DNA from: Coccinella septempunctata
Lineage: Eukaryota > Arthropoda > Insecta > Coleoptera > Coccinellidae
Reading direction: 5' to 3'
Assembly: GCF_907165205.1 (NCBI RefSeq)
Contig: NC_058191.1
Span: 17,238,501 to 17,302,500, forward strand
DNA length: 64,000 bases
Shown in pieces: positions 10,140 through 22,500 of this stretch (position 1 is the stretch's first letter; every line of letters starts with the position of its first letter). Below the pieces are notes generated by a model that saw only the letters and a program-made list of their open reading frames with translations, did no database searches and was not told the DNA's origin. The position numbers and the translations under genes are program-made.

Positions 10140-10424
10140 GCCTTTTTCTGGGTTTTAACCATGTAGAGAGGTATTGGCTTCTTTGTCATTGTCGATGTCA
10201 TTCTGGACACCTCAACGTCTGATATTCCCTGGAATATCAGGTCGTCCTTAATCAACGCAATATCAGCGTCGGTTGGTATATGCCTAATAACGGCATATAT
10301 CTTCTTCTCCTCCTCCATTTGGTAGGTAAAAAATTCTTTACCATGCTGCTCGAAGAATGTAGTGATTTTTCTAAAATCATCTACGGTTGACGCGACGATT
10401 TTTATACCGTCTTTAACTGTAGTT
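10140..10424 (-). pseudogene. LINE gag fragment (A-type), downstream piece
   Basis: On the minus strand this encodes part of the PRE_C2HC-like region (VKDGIKIVASTVDDFRKI to VKTQKKA). It is the continuation of 11307-11408; the two were separated by a truncated LINE-A. Both outer ends join H1 upstream sequence without any gag start or zinc knuckles, so this is a dead fragment. The sequence differs from the other gags here (TTFFEQHGKEFFTYQ), suggesting another LINE-A subfamily. Confidence 0.8.
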
Positions 10425-11306
10425 TTTTTTTTATAGCAGGGGGAATCTGCGACCGTGAAAACACGGGGCTCTATCTCTCGCCCAGAGGAACCCATTTCTA
10501 GGGAACACTGTGGGGTTACTCACTCTCCTGAGTTCGCGACCCACTACACACACACTCGCAACCCTAGCACATTGTCGTGCTAGGGTTTTCATGTTCGTCC
10601 ATTTCGGATATCTCTTCTTAGTATAGTTTTAATAAGTTGTCGTACTCATTTTAATCTCTCCTCAATTGATCTCTCGGTCTCTTTTGTAAATTCTCATTCT
10701 TCTTCTGTCTTCCTCCGGATCGTAGTCCACTAGTCTCCTGAGTTCTTCGTTTGGATGTTCCTTCGCTGTTTCGAATAACTTTTCAGCTTTCCTCTTCATA
10801 AATTCGGTGATGGTTTCCCACTCCAAATCTCGATATATCTGTTTGTTCCTGACAAACCAAGGCGCATCTATGGCACATCGTAGTAGCTTGTTTTCTGTTG
10901 CCTGAATTCATTGTATATGGCTCTTTGCCGCGAATCCCCAAGCACCTGATCCATAAGTCAGTTGCGGTCTAGCAACGGCTTTGATTATTTTCAATTTTCT
11001 CTCATTTGACATGTGGCTCTTTCTACCTATCAGCGGGTAGAGCATATTCATCGCTGCCTTGGTTTTGTCAACGGCTTGTTTGATATGGCTTCTCCATGTT
11101 AGACCTTTGTCTAGGGTGATACCTAAATATTTTGCTTCGTTTTCCCATTCGATTTCTTCTCCATCTACCTCTAGATTTGTTGTAGTTCTTAGTCTCCTCT
11201 TCTGCAGTAATATCGCTTGGCTCTTTTGTCCGTTGAGTTTTATTTTCCATTTAATACACCAGTCATTTATTTCATCTATAGCTTCTTGTAACATTCCTTC
11301 TATAAT
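10425..11306 (-). mobile_element. 5'-truncated LINE-A inserted in gag fragment
   Basis: The piece holds the last part of ORF2 (reverse transcriptase from EGMLQEAIDEINDWC on), the 3' UTR with a CCGTG-TTTT-CACGG hairpin, and a short poly-A tail (T run near 10423-10432). The duplicated target AACTGTAGTT is at 10415-10424 and 11307-11316. An in-frame stop replaces an Arg codon near 10905-10910, and the same change is in the mirror copy at 61015-61954. Confidence 0.88.
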
Positions 11307-11408
11307 AACTGTAGTTGCACGGTCGTAATTTATCATTTTTGTGTAGAGAGCTTTAGATATCTCTACCCAATCTGAGGTGCCCATCATCGTGATGGGTGGA
11401 ATTTTATC
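11307..11408 (-). pseudogene. LINE gag fragment (A-type), upstream piece
   Basis: The minus strand encodes IPPITMMGTSDWVEIS and then NYDRATTV, ending at the truncated LINE-A. It joins H1 upstream sequence (CATGAATTGTTCGAT on the minus strand) at its outer side. The H1/satellite sequence has opposite orientation on the two sides of this gag piece, so the gag fragment lies at the centre of a smaller inverted repeat. Confidence 0.75.
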
Positions 11409-12239
11409 GAACAATTCATGATAAATAGAACTTATTCTTTTATTCATTGACCATCAAAATTCGATCCAAATCTCGAAACTCTACACAATTTTTGAACTGA
11501 GATATACGTATTGAGTTTCATTCAGTTCGATAATTCAGATAGGAATTAAGATTTCTGTGGTCAATTCGGCAAAGTGTGATATGAATTTCTCAAAAACCGT
11601 TTGATCATTTCGAGCCAAATCTTGAAACTTCACATAGTTTTCGAATTGAGATGCACATGTTGAATTTCATATCGATAGTTCTGATAGGAATTGAGATTTC
11701 AGAGGTCAATTCGGCAAAGTGTGATATCAATTTCCCATAAACTGTTGGATCAATTCGAGCCAAATTTTTAAACTGTACATAGTTTTCGAATTGAGGTGCA
11801 TATTGAGATGCATGCGAAAACTATGTGCAGTTTCAAGATTTGGTTCGAATTGATCCAATAGTTCTTTAGGAATTGAAATGATATTTTGACGAATCGACTA
11901 CTACTCCGGTTAGCTCATCCACCATTTCAGTTTGTGCAATAAAAGATATTTTTCGGAACGGTATCATTTTAATATCGGTAGGAATTGAGATTTCAGACGT
12001 CAATTCGGCAAAGTGTGATATCAATTTCCCATAAACTGTTGGATCAATTCGAGCCAAATTTTGAAACTGTACATAGTTTTCGAATTGAGTTGCATATTGA
12101 GATGCATGCGAAAACTATGTGCAGTTTCAAGATTTGGTTCGAATTGATCCAATAGTTCCTTAGGAATTGAAATGATATTTTGACGAATCGACTACTACTC
12201 CGGTTAGCGCATCCACCATTTCGGTTGGTGCAATAGAAG
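11409..12239 (-). repeat. Satellite and composite-unit tail, partly duplicated
   Basis: Five to six minus-oriented monomers. The block with GACTACTACTCCGGTTAGC occurs twice (near 11897 and 12185), so part of a composite tail was duplicated. The mirror is 60111-60914. Confidence 0.8.
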
Positions 12240-13035
12240 ATATTTTTCGGAACGGTATCATTTTAATAATCGGTAATTTTTTTTTCGGTAATTCTAATCC
12301 ATTTTCACCTTCTACTTCGGTAGGGGTGGCAACGATGTGGGCGGCGACGATTCTGACGGTGTTGGCGGTACAACGGGCCTCAGTCGGAGGTCCGGCAGTA
12401 TGGCCTCTGTCCTGCTCCCTGGAGTTGCGGTCGGTCCTGAGGCAGTTCTGGCGGTCCCTGGTCCCCTATCTCTAACGCAACACACCCTGGAAAGGACCCC
12501 CACACGGCCGCACCTGGAACAGAACTTCGTCCTTTCCCCTCGGCAGTCCTCCCTGTGGTAGCCTTCATTGCCACACCGCCAGCAACTGTGGGGGCCTAAC
12601 CCCAGGTAGAACTGAAGTCCACAGGTCCCCACGGTCCTTTCGAACTGAAATTCAACATGTGCATCTCAATTCGAAAACTGTGTACATACACCAGTGGCGG
12701 GCGTGGTTGCCTGTCGCACTTGAGACTCGGAGGCTGAAAATGACATTGTTTGACCTTAACACTTTGGATTTCTTCAAATAGTGGGACCGATATTAGCCAA
12801 GTTGACGGAAATTTTACGGGCGAATGGTTGGTAAATTTTTGCTAAGGACTTGAAATTGAAAGTTTCCTGCGCAATCTCGAGGATTTTAAAGTTTTTCATT
12901 TGTATCAATTATTGGGTTCATCATTGCATCGTATTTCACGACTTGCCGCAGTCGCTCTTGTCAAGGTTCATGGATATTCTTGTCATAAGTCATTATTCCG
13001 AAAGTTGTGTCTCCTTGATCGAACAATTCATGATA
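12240..13035 (-). repeat. Composite unit U2
   Basis: The Gag-like block 12312-12632 (106 codons, minus strand) is followed by an H1 5' fragment at about 12689-13025 (ATG at 12744-12746). The H1 fragment lacks about 60 bases of upstream sequence present in the other units; the mirror unit at 59280-60110 has the same loss. Confidence 0.85.
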
Positions 13036-13559
13036 AATAGAATTTATTCTTTTATTTATTGACCATCAAAATTCGATCTAAATCTCGAAACTCTACACAA
13101 TTTTTGAACTGAGATATACGTATTGAGTTTCATTCAGTTCGATAATTCGGATAGGAATTAAGATTTCTGTGGTCAATTCTGCAAAGTGTGATATGAATTT
13201 ATCAAAAACCGTTTGATCATTTCGACCCAAATCTTGAAACTTCACATAGTTTTCGAATTGAGATGCACATGTTGAATTTCATATCGATAGTTCTGATAGG
13301 AATTGAGATTTCAGAGGTCAATTCGGCAAAGTGTGATATCAATTTCCCATGAACTGTTGGATCAATTCGAGCCAAATTTTGAAACTGTACATAGTTTTCG
13401 AATTGAGTTGCATATTGAGATGCATGCGAAAACTATGTGCAGTTTCAAGATTTGGTTAGAATTGATCCAATAGTTCCTTAGGAATTGAAATGATATTTTG
13501 ACGAATCGACTACTACTCCGGTTAGCGCATCCACCATTTCGGTTGGTGCAATAAAAGAT
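13036..13559 (-). repeat. Satellite between composite units U2 and U3
   Basis: About three monomers in minus orientation, then the composite-unit tail. The mirror is 58791-59279. Confidence 0.8.
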
Positions 13560-14415
13560 ATTTTTCGGAACGGTATCATTTTAATAATTGGTAATTTTTT
13601 TTTCGGTAATTCTAATCCATTTTCACCTTCTACTTCGGTAGGGGCGGCAACGATGTGGGCGGCGACGGTTCTGACGGTGTTGGCGGTACGGCGGGCCTCA
13701 GTCGGAGGTCCGGCAGTATGGCCTCTGTCCTGCTCCCTGGAGTTGCGGTCGGTCCTGAGGCAGTTCTGGCGGTCCCTGGTCCCCTATCTCTAACGCAACA
13801 CACCCTGGAAAGGACCCCCACACGGCCGCACCTGGAACAGAACTTCGTCCTTTCCCCTCGGCAGTCCACCCTGTGGTGGCCATCATTGCCACACCGCTAG
13901 CAACTGTGGGGGCCTAACCCCAGGTAGAACTGGAGTCCACAGGTCCCCACGGTCCTTTCGAACTGAAATTCAACATGTGCATCTCAATTCGCAAACTGTG
14001 TACATACACCAGTGGCGGGCGTGGTTGCCTGTCGCACTTGAGACTCGGGGGCTGAAAATAACATTGTTCGACCTTAACACTTTGGATTTCTTCAAATAGT
14101 GGGACCGATATTAGCCAAGTTGACGAAATTTTACGGGCGAATGGTTGGTAAATTATTGCTACGGACTTGAAATTCAAAGTTTCCTGCGCAATCTCGAGGA
14201 TTTTAAAGTTTTTTATTTGTACCAATTATTGGGTTCATCATTGCATCGTATTTCGGACGAATGCGATATGGAAAATAGGTCGATATGTCATTTTTGACGG
14301 ACCGAAACGATTCTTCCCAGACTTGCCGAAGTCGCTCTTGTCAAGGTTCATGGATATTCTTGTCATAAGTTATTATTCCGAAAGTTGAGTCTCCTTGATC
14401 GAACAATTCATGATA
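13560..14415 (-). repeat. Composite unit U3
   Basis: The Gag-like block 13630-13950 has lost the opening part of its frame by a stop near the first Cys, so only 79 codons are open. The H1 fragment runs 14009-14415 with ATG at 14062-14064 and a TCATT-to-TTATT change just after it (Ser to Leu). The mirror 57905-58790 shares that change. Confidence 0.85.
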
Positions 14416-14809
14416 AATAGAACTTATTCTTTTATTCATTGACCATCAAAATTCGATCCAAATCTCGAAACTCTACACAATTTTTGAACTGAGATATACG
14501 TATTGAGTTTCATTCAGTTCGATAATTCAGATAGGAATTAAGATTTCTGTGGTCAATTCGGCAAAGTGTGATATGAATTTCTCAAAAACCGTTTGATCAT
14601 TTCGAGCCAAATCTTGAAACTTCACATAGTTTTCGAATTGAGTTGCATATTGAGATGCATGCGAAAACTATGTGCAGTTTCAAGATTTGGTTCGAATTGA
14701 TCCAATAGTTCCTTAGGAATTGAAATGATATTTTGACGAATCGACTACTACTCCGGTTAGCGCATCCACCATTTCGGTTGGTGCAATAAAAGATATTTTT
14801 CGGAACGGT
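14416..14809 (-). repeat. Satellite between composite units U3 and U4
   Basis: About two monomers plus composite-unit tail; shorter than the equivalent stretch 13036-13559 by one monomer. The mirror is 57561-57904. Confidence 0.8.
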
Positions 14810-15308
14810 ATCATTTTAATAATTGGTAATTTTTTTTTCGGTAATTCTAATCCATTTTCACCTTCTACTTCGGTAGGGGCGGCAACGATGTGGGCGGCGA
14901 CGGTTCTGACGGTGTTGACGGTACGGCGGGCCTCAGTCGGAGGTCTGGCAGTATGGCCTCTGTCCTGCTCCATGGAGTTGCGGTCGGTCCTAAGGCAGTT
15001 CTGGCGGTCCCTGGTCCCCTATCTCTAACGCAACACACCCTGGAAAGGACCCCCACACGGCCGCACCTGAAACAGAACTTCGTCCTTTCCCCTCGGCAGT
15101 CCTCCCTTTGGTGGCCTTCATTGCCACACCGCCAGCAACTGTGGGGGCCTAACCCCAGGTAGAACTGAAGTCCACAGGTCCCCACGGTCCTTTCGAACTG
15201 AAATTCAACATGTGCATCTCAATTCGAAAACTGTGTACATACACCAGTGGCGGGCGTGGTTGCCTGTCGCACTTGAGACTCGGAGGCTGAAAATGACATT
15301 GTTTGACC
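14810..15308 (-). repeat. Composite unit U4, truncated by LINE-A tail
   Basis: The Gag-like block 14865-15185 has 106 open codons, with Phe for Ser in the second knuckle. The H1 fragment is cut just upstream of its ATG, at GGTCAAACAATG (minus strand), where the poly-A tail of the adjacent LINE-A begins. The unit at 40020-40520 is cut at the same base by a LINE-B tail. Confidence 0.85.
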
Positions 15309-15590
15309 TTTTTTTTTTTTTTTATAGCAGGGGAATCTGCGACCGTGAAAACACGGGGCGCTCTATCTCTCGCCCAGAGGAACCCATGAACACTGTGGGG
15401 TTACTCACTCTCCTGAGTTCGCGACCCACTGAACCTAACCTGCTTTTTGTTGGTTCCGGGCATTTGCCTATAAACCATTTATCCCTTAATCGGTTGATTT
15501 CTTCTTGCACATTGTCGTGCTAGGGTTTTCATGTTCGTCCATTTCGGATATCTCTTCTTAGTATAGTTTTAATAAGTTGTTGTACTCATT

Positions 15591-18302
15591 TTAATCTCTC
15601 CTCAATTGATCTCTCGGTCTCCTTTTGTAAATTCTCATTCTTCTTCTTTCTTCCTCCGGATCGTAGTCCACTAGTCTCCTGAGTTCTTCGTTTGGATGTT
15701 CCTTCGCTGTTTCGAATAACTTTTCAGCTTTCCTCTTCATAAATTCGGTGATGGTTTCCCACTTCGAATCTCGATATATCTGTTTGTTCTTGACAAACCA
15801 AGGCGCATCTATGGCTCATCGTAGTAGCTTGTTTTCTGTTGCCTGAATTCTTTGTATATGGCTCTTTGCCGCGAATCCCCAAGCACCTGATCCATAAGTC
15901 AGTTGCGGTCTAGCAACGGCTTTGATTATTTTCAATTTTGTCTCATTTGACATGTGGCTCTTTCTACCTATCAGCGGTTAGAGCATATTCATCGCTGCCT
16001 TGGTTTTGTCAACGGCTTGTTTGATATGGCTTCTCCATGTTAGACCTTTGTCTAGGGTGATACCTAAATATTTTGCTTCGTTCTTCCATTCGATTTCTTC
16101 TCCATCTACCTCTAGATTTGTTGTAGTTCTTAGTCTCCTCTTCTGCAGTAATATCGCTTGGCTCTTTTGTCCATTGAGTTTTATTTTCCATTTAATACAC
16201 CAGTCATTTATTTCATCTATAGCTTCTTGTAACATTCCTTCTATAATTTCTGGCTTGCGATGTCGCATTGCGATTCCTGTGTCGTCGGCATATAATGTCA
16301 GCATAGTCCTTGGAGATTTTGGTATATCGTGGATATATATGTTATACAGTAATGGCCCAAGTACTGACCCTTGAGGCACCCCTGCTTCCATATATCTGGT
16401 TGTGGAGTTTTCTCCTTCCACTTTCACGTAGAATCTTCTGTTCCTCAAATAATTCCTAATCAACTTGCACAGTTTCATTGAATATCCAGCATATCTCATT
16501 TTGTAAATCAATCCTTCATGCCATACTCTGTCGAATGCTCTGGCGACATCTAGTAGTACAAGACCGGTTGCTTGTTTATTTTGGAATCCTTCTGTTATGT
16601 ATTCTGTGAGTCTCAGTAATTGCTGTTCAGTTGAGTGGTGTCTTCTGAATCCGAATTGCTCTGCTGGAATGAGATTCAGATTTTCAGTTTCTTCTGTAAG
16701 CCTCCTAGCGATTACCCTTTCTACTACTTTTCCTAGGGCGGACAATAAACTTATCGGCCTGTAGTTTTGGGGGAATTTCTTATCTTTGCCTGGTTTGTTG
16801 AACACTATGACTTCTGCAGTTTTCCACTTTTCCGGATAGTGTTCAGTCCTCATTATACCGTTTGCAATATTTGTGAGAGCAGCTATACCTTTTCTAGGTA
16901 ATTTCTTCAACATAGCATTCGTTATTTTATCACTTCCGGGAGCTTTTCTATTTTTCAAGCTTCTGATTATCTCTTTTATTTCAAATGGAGAAGTTGGTTT
17001 TTCTATTTTGTCGTCTACTGGTGGTTCGTCCATTTCTTCTTCGTTGTTCTCTACAGGATCTTCCAGCTCGTCATTATCGTCATCAGGTCTGTAATTTATT
17101 CTCGATTCTCTTTCTATCGAGTCCGCCAGTGCTTCTGCTTTATCGATATTCGTATATGCCATTCCTCTTTCTCCGTGGAGAGGTGGTATTTTAGTCTTTT
17201 CTCTTCTCAGACATTTTTGCATTTTCCATGCAGAATGATCGATAGTATTTAGTTCTTGAACTCTTTTGTTCCATCTATTTGTTCTCATGTCCTTCAGGGC
17301 ATTTTTTAGAACTTGGCTGTGTCGGTTTAGATTTCTCTTATTTATATCTGTTTTGTTGAGCCTGTATGTTTTTCTTAGTCTCCGATTTTCCCTGATGAGA
17401 TCTTTGATTTCTCTGGGTGTATCACCGTGTGGATGTATCGGTGCTGGTCTCGTTATTTTCTTTGTGCTCTTTTTGTAGGCATCTATTATATTCTTTTCTA
17501 GTTCATCAACTGCTCTTTCTAGGTCTTCCGGTGTGTTGATTGTCGGTATTTCTGTTACCTCCGATTGTATCAGATGGCTATATTTCGTCCAATCGGTGTA
17601 TTCTCTTGTTTGCATTAGTTATTTTCTTGGCCCATCTCCTATTGTTAATTCGATGGGGTTGTGGTTAGAGGTTCCGTCCCACAAGGTCTCTATCGAGAAT
17701 TCTCTAGTGATATTTTTCATAATTGCGATATCAATTATATCTGGTAATCCATTTCCGAATGCTAGGTACGTTGAATCTTCAGGTACAATAACGACAGCTT
17801 CATGTTTTTCAGCGAGATCTTTCAGTTTTCTGCCATTTCTGTTTTCCATCCTGCTGTTCCATTCTGGAGATTTGCAATTAAAATCTCCGATGCAGATTTT
17901 CGGGTTTGTTCCATCTAGTAAGTTGTTGATTTCTTCTTCTAATCGGTTATTTGGGGGTCTTTTATATGCCGATGTGACTTCGACTCTTTGTAGATTTATT
18001 TCAGCTACAATCGTCACTGTTTCTATTTGTGACTCGTCAGATCTTCCTTTAAAATAGTGTTTCAGATCTCGTCTAACCAGTAAGGCAACACCTCCCCCAG
18101 TGTTTGCGATTCTGTCACATCTATATATCTCATAATTCATGATATTCAATCGCGTATTTGGTTGTATTCTTGTTTCCTGTAAGGCTATAATATCAGGTTT
18201 TCTCTCTGATATTATTTCTTCTATCTCGAGTTTTCGAGTTCTGACCCCGTTTATCTTCCAGGAGACTATTTTAAGGGAATTTTTCCTAGTTGTATGTTCC
18301 AT
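15591..18302 (-). pseudogene. LINE-A ORF2, left arm, with several stop codons
   Basis: The start is ATG 18300-18302, overlapping the gag stop. Endonuclease 17619-18302 has VSWKINGV, where the mirror copy reads VSWNINGV, so even the metal-binding Asn is changed; it also has the S-N-H form of the last motif. A stop codon follows PRK at 17616-17618. Frame 15978-17615 carries the linker and reverse transcriptase (RPISLLSALGK, GVPQGSVLGPLLY, YADD). A TAA after NML near 15975 is shared with the right arm, and a TGA near 15817 is not. The gene ends at 15591. Confidence 0.88.
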
Positions 18303-19012
18303 TATTTCAGTTTACTGAACATTCCTAGGAGTTTTTTCTCCATCTCTCTTTCAATTTTCTACATGATTTTGTTGAAAATTTTTTCAGTAAAAGTGTCTAA
18401 ATCGTCGGCGGATTCAGAGACTTTTCTGTTTTCTTTTGTTTTGTCGATCGTAGGTTTAGCTTGGGGCATTTTCGAGGTCTCCTTCTTCTGTACTGGTTTG
18501 GGTACTTCTTTTTTCTTGTCGTCTACTTTGGAGGGGGTGGGCTTCTTTTTCTCCTGGACTTTTAGAGGAATCGTGCTCTGCTGAGCCGATTTCTGGCCTG
18601 TTTCCCTCTTCCTTGTAACTAATTTGAATTCGCTACATCCTTTGTAGCTTGCTGGATGGCCTTCTTCGCCGCACAGAACGCATGTGGCATTTCTCTCCTC
18701 ACCTTTTCTGGTAAGTTCGCAATCTTTTGTGCAATGATTGCCCAAACATTTGACGCATCTGTATGGAAAAGAGCACTTGTTTTGGGCATGTCCGTACCTC
18801 TGACATCTGAAGCATTGGCTTGGATTTTCTGCCCTTCTTTTTGATTCCACTACAATGCAGAGATTGTAGAGGCGTCTTATTTCGAAAATCTCCTTTCTCT
18901 GAGTTTTTACCAGGTATAAGGGTATAAACTTTTTGGTTTTATTGGATGTCATTCTGGACACCTCGGCGTCATGGATTCCTTGGACATTTAGATCATTTTT
19001 TATTAAATCTAT
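18302..19012 (-). pseudogene. LINE-A gag, left arm, 5'-truncated
   Basis: Gag starts within the PRE_C2HC-like region (DLIKNDLNVQGIHDAEV) and keeps all three zinc knuckles (CFRCQRYGHAQNKC first) and the Lys-rich tail. A TAG at about 18356-18358 replaces a Leu codon of the other copies, losing the last ~18 residues before the TAATG junction. Confidence 0.85.
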
Positions 19013-19866
19013 TTCAGAGATGCACATGTTGAATTTCAGATCGATAGTTCTGATAGGAATTGAGATTTCAGTGGTCGATTCGACAAAATATCATTTCAAT
19101 TCCCAACGAACTATTGGATCAATTCGAACCAAATCCCGAAACTGTACACAGTTTTCGAATTAAGATGCACATGTTGAATTTCAGTTCGATAGTTCAGATA
19201 GGAATTGAGATTTCAGTGGTCAATTCGGCAAAGTGTGATATCAATTCCTAAAAACTGTTGGATCAATTCGAACCAAATCTTGAAACTGCACATAGTTTTC
19301 GAATTGAGATGCACATGTTGAATTTCAGTTCGATAGTTCTGATAGGAATTGAGATTTCAGTGGACGATTCGACATAGTATCATTCGAATTCCTTACGAAC
19401 TATTGGATCAATTCGACCCAGATCTCGAAACTGTACACAGTTTTCGAATTGAGATGCACATGTTGAATTTCAGTTCGATAGTTCAGATAGGAATTGAGAT
19501 TTCAGTGGTCAATTCGGCAAAGTGTGATATCAATTCCTCGAAAACTGTTGGTTCAATTCGAACCAAATCTTGAAATTTCACACGGTTTTCGAATTGAGAT
19601 GCACATGTTGAATTTCAGTTCGATAGTTCAGATAGGAATTGAGATTCCAGTGGTCAATTCGGCAAAGTGTGATATCAATTCCTCGAAAACTGTTGGTTCA
19701 ATTCGAACCAAATCTTGAAATTTCACACAGTTTTCGAATTGAGATGCACATGCTGAATTTCAGTTCGATAGTTCAGATAGGAATTGAGATTTCAGTGGTC
19801 AATTCGGCAAAGTGTGATATCTATTGCTCGAAATCTGTTGGATCAATTCGAACCAAATCTTGAAAC
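19013..19866 (+). repeat. Satellite array, plus orientation
   Basis: Six monomers of about 145 bp lie between the LINE-A 5' end and the promoter-like fragment, opposite in orientation to the flanking composite units. The mirror is 52481-53296. Confidence 0.88.
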
Positions 19867-20298
19867 TAAAAGTTAACTGAATCTATAACAGAAGTCACCA
19901 CGTTAGAAAGCGAAAAATCGAAAATACTGAAGCGAAGTGAAAGAACTGAAGTAAAAGTCAAAAGTCGAAAAGTGACCGTCGCGGGGGAAAATTTGCTTTT
20001 ATAGGCATATCCCCTCTCACGGTAAAAATCTGAAAATTCCAGAATGCGACAAGAATGAAAAACGTCGTCAGCTCCGGTTTATCGCATATCAACAGATGAA
20101 AAACGTCGAAATCTTCAGCGGCCTGTAAGAAAAACAACGTGAAATACAGATAAGCGGTTTTTTACATTCACTCTGCCTATCGGAATGAACGTACGGAATA
20201 TTCGAGAATTAAAATATTTGCAAAGACGGAAATTTGAAACGAAAGAAATGCACTAAGATGAACTCCAATTTTCCTCAGAAAACTGGACTTCATCACAT
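19867..20298 (-). promoter_or_regulatory. Promoter-like single-copy fragment, left arm
   Basis: About 430 bases unrelated to the satellite. On the minus strand it has TATAAAA (19997-20003) with an initiator-like TCACTT about 30 bases downstream (19970-19975), the usual spacing of an RNA polymerase II core promoter. No coding sequence follows; satellite resumes at 19866. Its place near an H1 pseudogene makes another histone gene's 5' region a fair guess, but I cannot identify it. The mirror is 52046-52480. Confidence 0.45.
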
Positions 20299-20709
20299 CA
20301 GATAGGAATTAAGATTTCTGTGGTCAATTCTGCAAAGTGTGATATGAATTTCTCAAAAACCGTTTGATCATTGGACCCAAATCTTGAAACTTCACATAGT
20401 TTTCGAATTGAGATGCACATGTTGAATTTCATATCGATAGTTCTGATAAGAATTGAGATTTCAGAGGTCAATTCGGCAAAGTGTGATATCAATTTCCCAT
20501 AAACTGTTGGATCAATTCGAGCCAAATTTTGAAACTGTACATAGTTTTCGAATTGAGTTGCGTATTGAGATGCATGCGAAAACTATGTGCAGTTTCAAGA
20601 TTTGGTTCGAATTGATCCAATAGTTCCTTAGGAATTGAAATGATATTTTGACGAATCGACTACTACTCCGGTTAGCGCATCCACCATTTCGGTTGGTGCA
20701 ATAAAAGAT
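20299..20709 (-). repeat. Satellite, minus orientation
   Basis: Two to three monomers followed by the composite-unit tail. The join to the promoter-like fragment is at CATCACATC|AGATAGG. The mirror is 51691-52045. Confidence 0.8.
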
Positions 20710-21560
20710 ATTTTTCGGAACGGTATCATTTTAATAATCGGTAATTTTTTTTTCGGTAATTCTAATCCATTTTCACCTTCTACTTCGGTAGGGGCGGCAA
20801 CGATGTGGGCGGCGACGGTTCTGACGGTGTTGGCGGTACGGCGGGCCTCAGTCGGAGGTCCGGCAGTATGGCCTCTGTCCTGCTAACTGGAGTTGCGGTC
20901 GGTCCTGAGGCAGTTCTGGCGGTCCCTGGTCCCCTATCTCTAACGCAACACACCCTGGAAAGGACCCCCACACGGCCGCACCTGGAACAGAACTTCGTCC
21001 TTTCCCCTCGGCAGTCCACCCTGTGGTGGCCTTCATTGCCACACCGCCAGCAACTGTGGGGGCCTAACCCCAGGTAGAACTGAAGTCCACAGGTCCCCAC
21101 GGTCCTTTCGAACTGAAATTCAACATGTGCATCTCAATTCGAAAACTGTGTACATACACCAGTGGCGGGCGTGGTTGCCTGTCGCACTTGAGACTCGGAG
21201 GCTGAAAATGACATTGTTTGACTTTAACACTTTGGATTTCTTCAAATAGTGGGACCGATATTAGCCAAGTTGACGGAAATTTTACGGGCGAATGGTTGGT
21301 AAATTATTGCTAAGGATTTGAAATTGAAAGTTTCCTGCGCAATTTCGAGGATTTTAAAGTTTTTTATTTGTACCAATTATTGGGTTCATCATTGCATCGT
21401 ATTTCGGACGAATGCGATATGGAAAATAGGCCGATATGTCATTTTTGACGGACCGAAACGATTCTTCCCAGACTTGCCGAAGTCGCTCTTGTCAAGGTTC
21501 ATGGATATTCTTGTCATAAGTTATTATTCCGAAAGTTGAGTCTCCTTGATCGAACAATTC
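20710..21560 (-). repeat. Composite unit U5
   Basis: Gag-like block 20780-21100 (106 codons; first knuckle CWRCGNEGHHRVDC) and H1 fragment 21155-21560. This unit has no partner in the right arm: the mirror interval there has only one Gag-like block. The distance from this block to the next (20780 to 22161) is 1,381 bp. Confidence 0.85.
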
Positions 21561-22089
21561 ATGATAAATAGAACTTATTCTTTTATTCATTGACCATCAA
21601 AATTCGATCCAAATCTCGAAACTCTACACAATTTTTGAACTGAGATATACGTATTGAGTTTCATTCAGTTCGATAATTCAGATAGGAATTAAGATTTCTG
21701 TGGTCAATTCGGCAAAGTGTGATATGAATTTCTCAAAAACCGTTTGATCATTTCGACCCAAATCTTGAAACATCACATAGTTTTCGAATTGTGATGCACA
21801 TGTTGAATTTCATATCGATAGTTCTGATAAGAATTGAGATTTCAGAGGTCAATTCGGCAAAGTGTGATATCAATTTCCCATAAACTGTTGGATCAATTCG
21901 AGCCAAATTTTGAAACTGTACATAGTTTTCGAATTGAGTTGCGTATTGAGATGCATGCGAAAACTATGTGCAGTTTCAAGATTTGGTTCGAATTGATCCA
22001 ATAGTTCCTTAGGAATTGAAATGATATTTTGACGAATCCACTACTACTCCGGTTAGCGCATCCACCATTTCGGTTGGTGCAATAAAAGA
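21561..22089 (-). repeat. Satellite between composite units U5 and U6
   Basis: Three monomers and the composite tail in minus orientation, very like 13036-13559. Confidence 0.8.
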
Positions 22090-22500
22090 TATTTTTCGGA
22101 ACGGTATCATTTTAATAATCGGTAATTTTTTTTTCGGTAATTCTAAGCCATTTTCACCTTCTACTTCGGTAGGGGCGGCAACGATGTGGGCGGCGACGGT
22201 TCTGACGGTGTTGGCGGTACGGCGGGCCTCAGTCGGGAGTCCGGCAGTATGGCCTCTGTCCTGCTCCCTGGAGTTGCGGTCGGTCCTGAGGCAGTTCTGG
22301 CGGTCCCTGGTCCCCTATCTCTAACGCAACACACCCTGGAAAGGACCCCCACACGGCCGCACCTGGAACAGAACTTCGTCCTTTCCCCTCGGCATTCCTC
22401 CCTGTGGTGGCCTTCATTGCCACACCGCCAGCAACTGTGGGGGCCTAACCCCAGGTAGAACTGAAGTCCACAGGTCCCCACGGTCCTTTCGAACTGAAAT
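22090..22500 (-). repeat. Composite unit U6, without H1 fragment
   Basis: The Gag-like block 22161-22481 (first knuckle CWRCGNEGHHREEC) joins satellite directly instead of an H1 fragment. The mirror is the unit at 51240-51690, which also lacks H1 and shares the Asp-to-Glu change. Confidence 0.85.

Larger units (their letters stand above)
15309..19012 (-). mobile_element. LINE-A copy of the left arm, 5'-truncated in gag
   Basis: The poly-A tail (T run 15309-15323), 3' UTR, ORF2 and most of gag are present. Gag begins abruptly inside the PRE_C2HC-like region against satellite at 19012. No target-site duplication is visible because the two flanks are unrelated repeats. The mirror copy is 53297-57011 with the same ends. 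Confidence 0.9.

Noticed and set aside
8650..15308. Composite unit as a Helitron
   Set aside because: Gene-fragment capture suggested it, but I found no TC...CTRR ends with a terminal hairpin and the units are in tandem with variable satellite between them.
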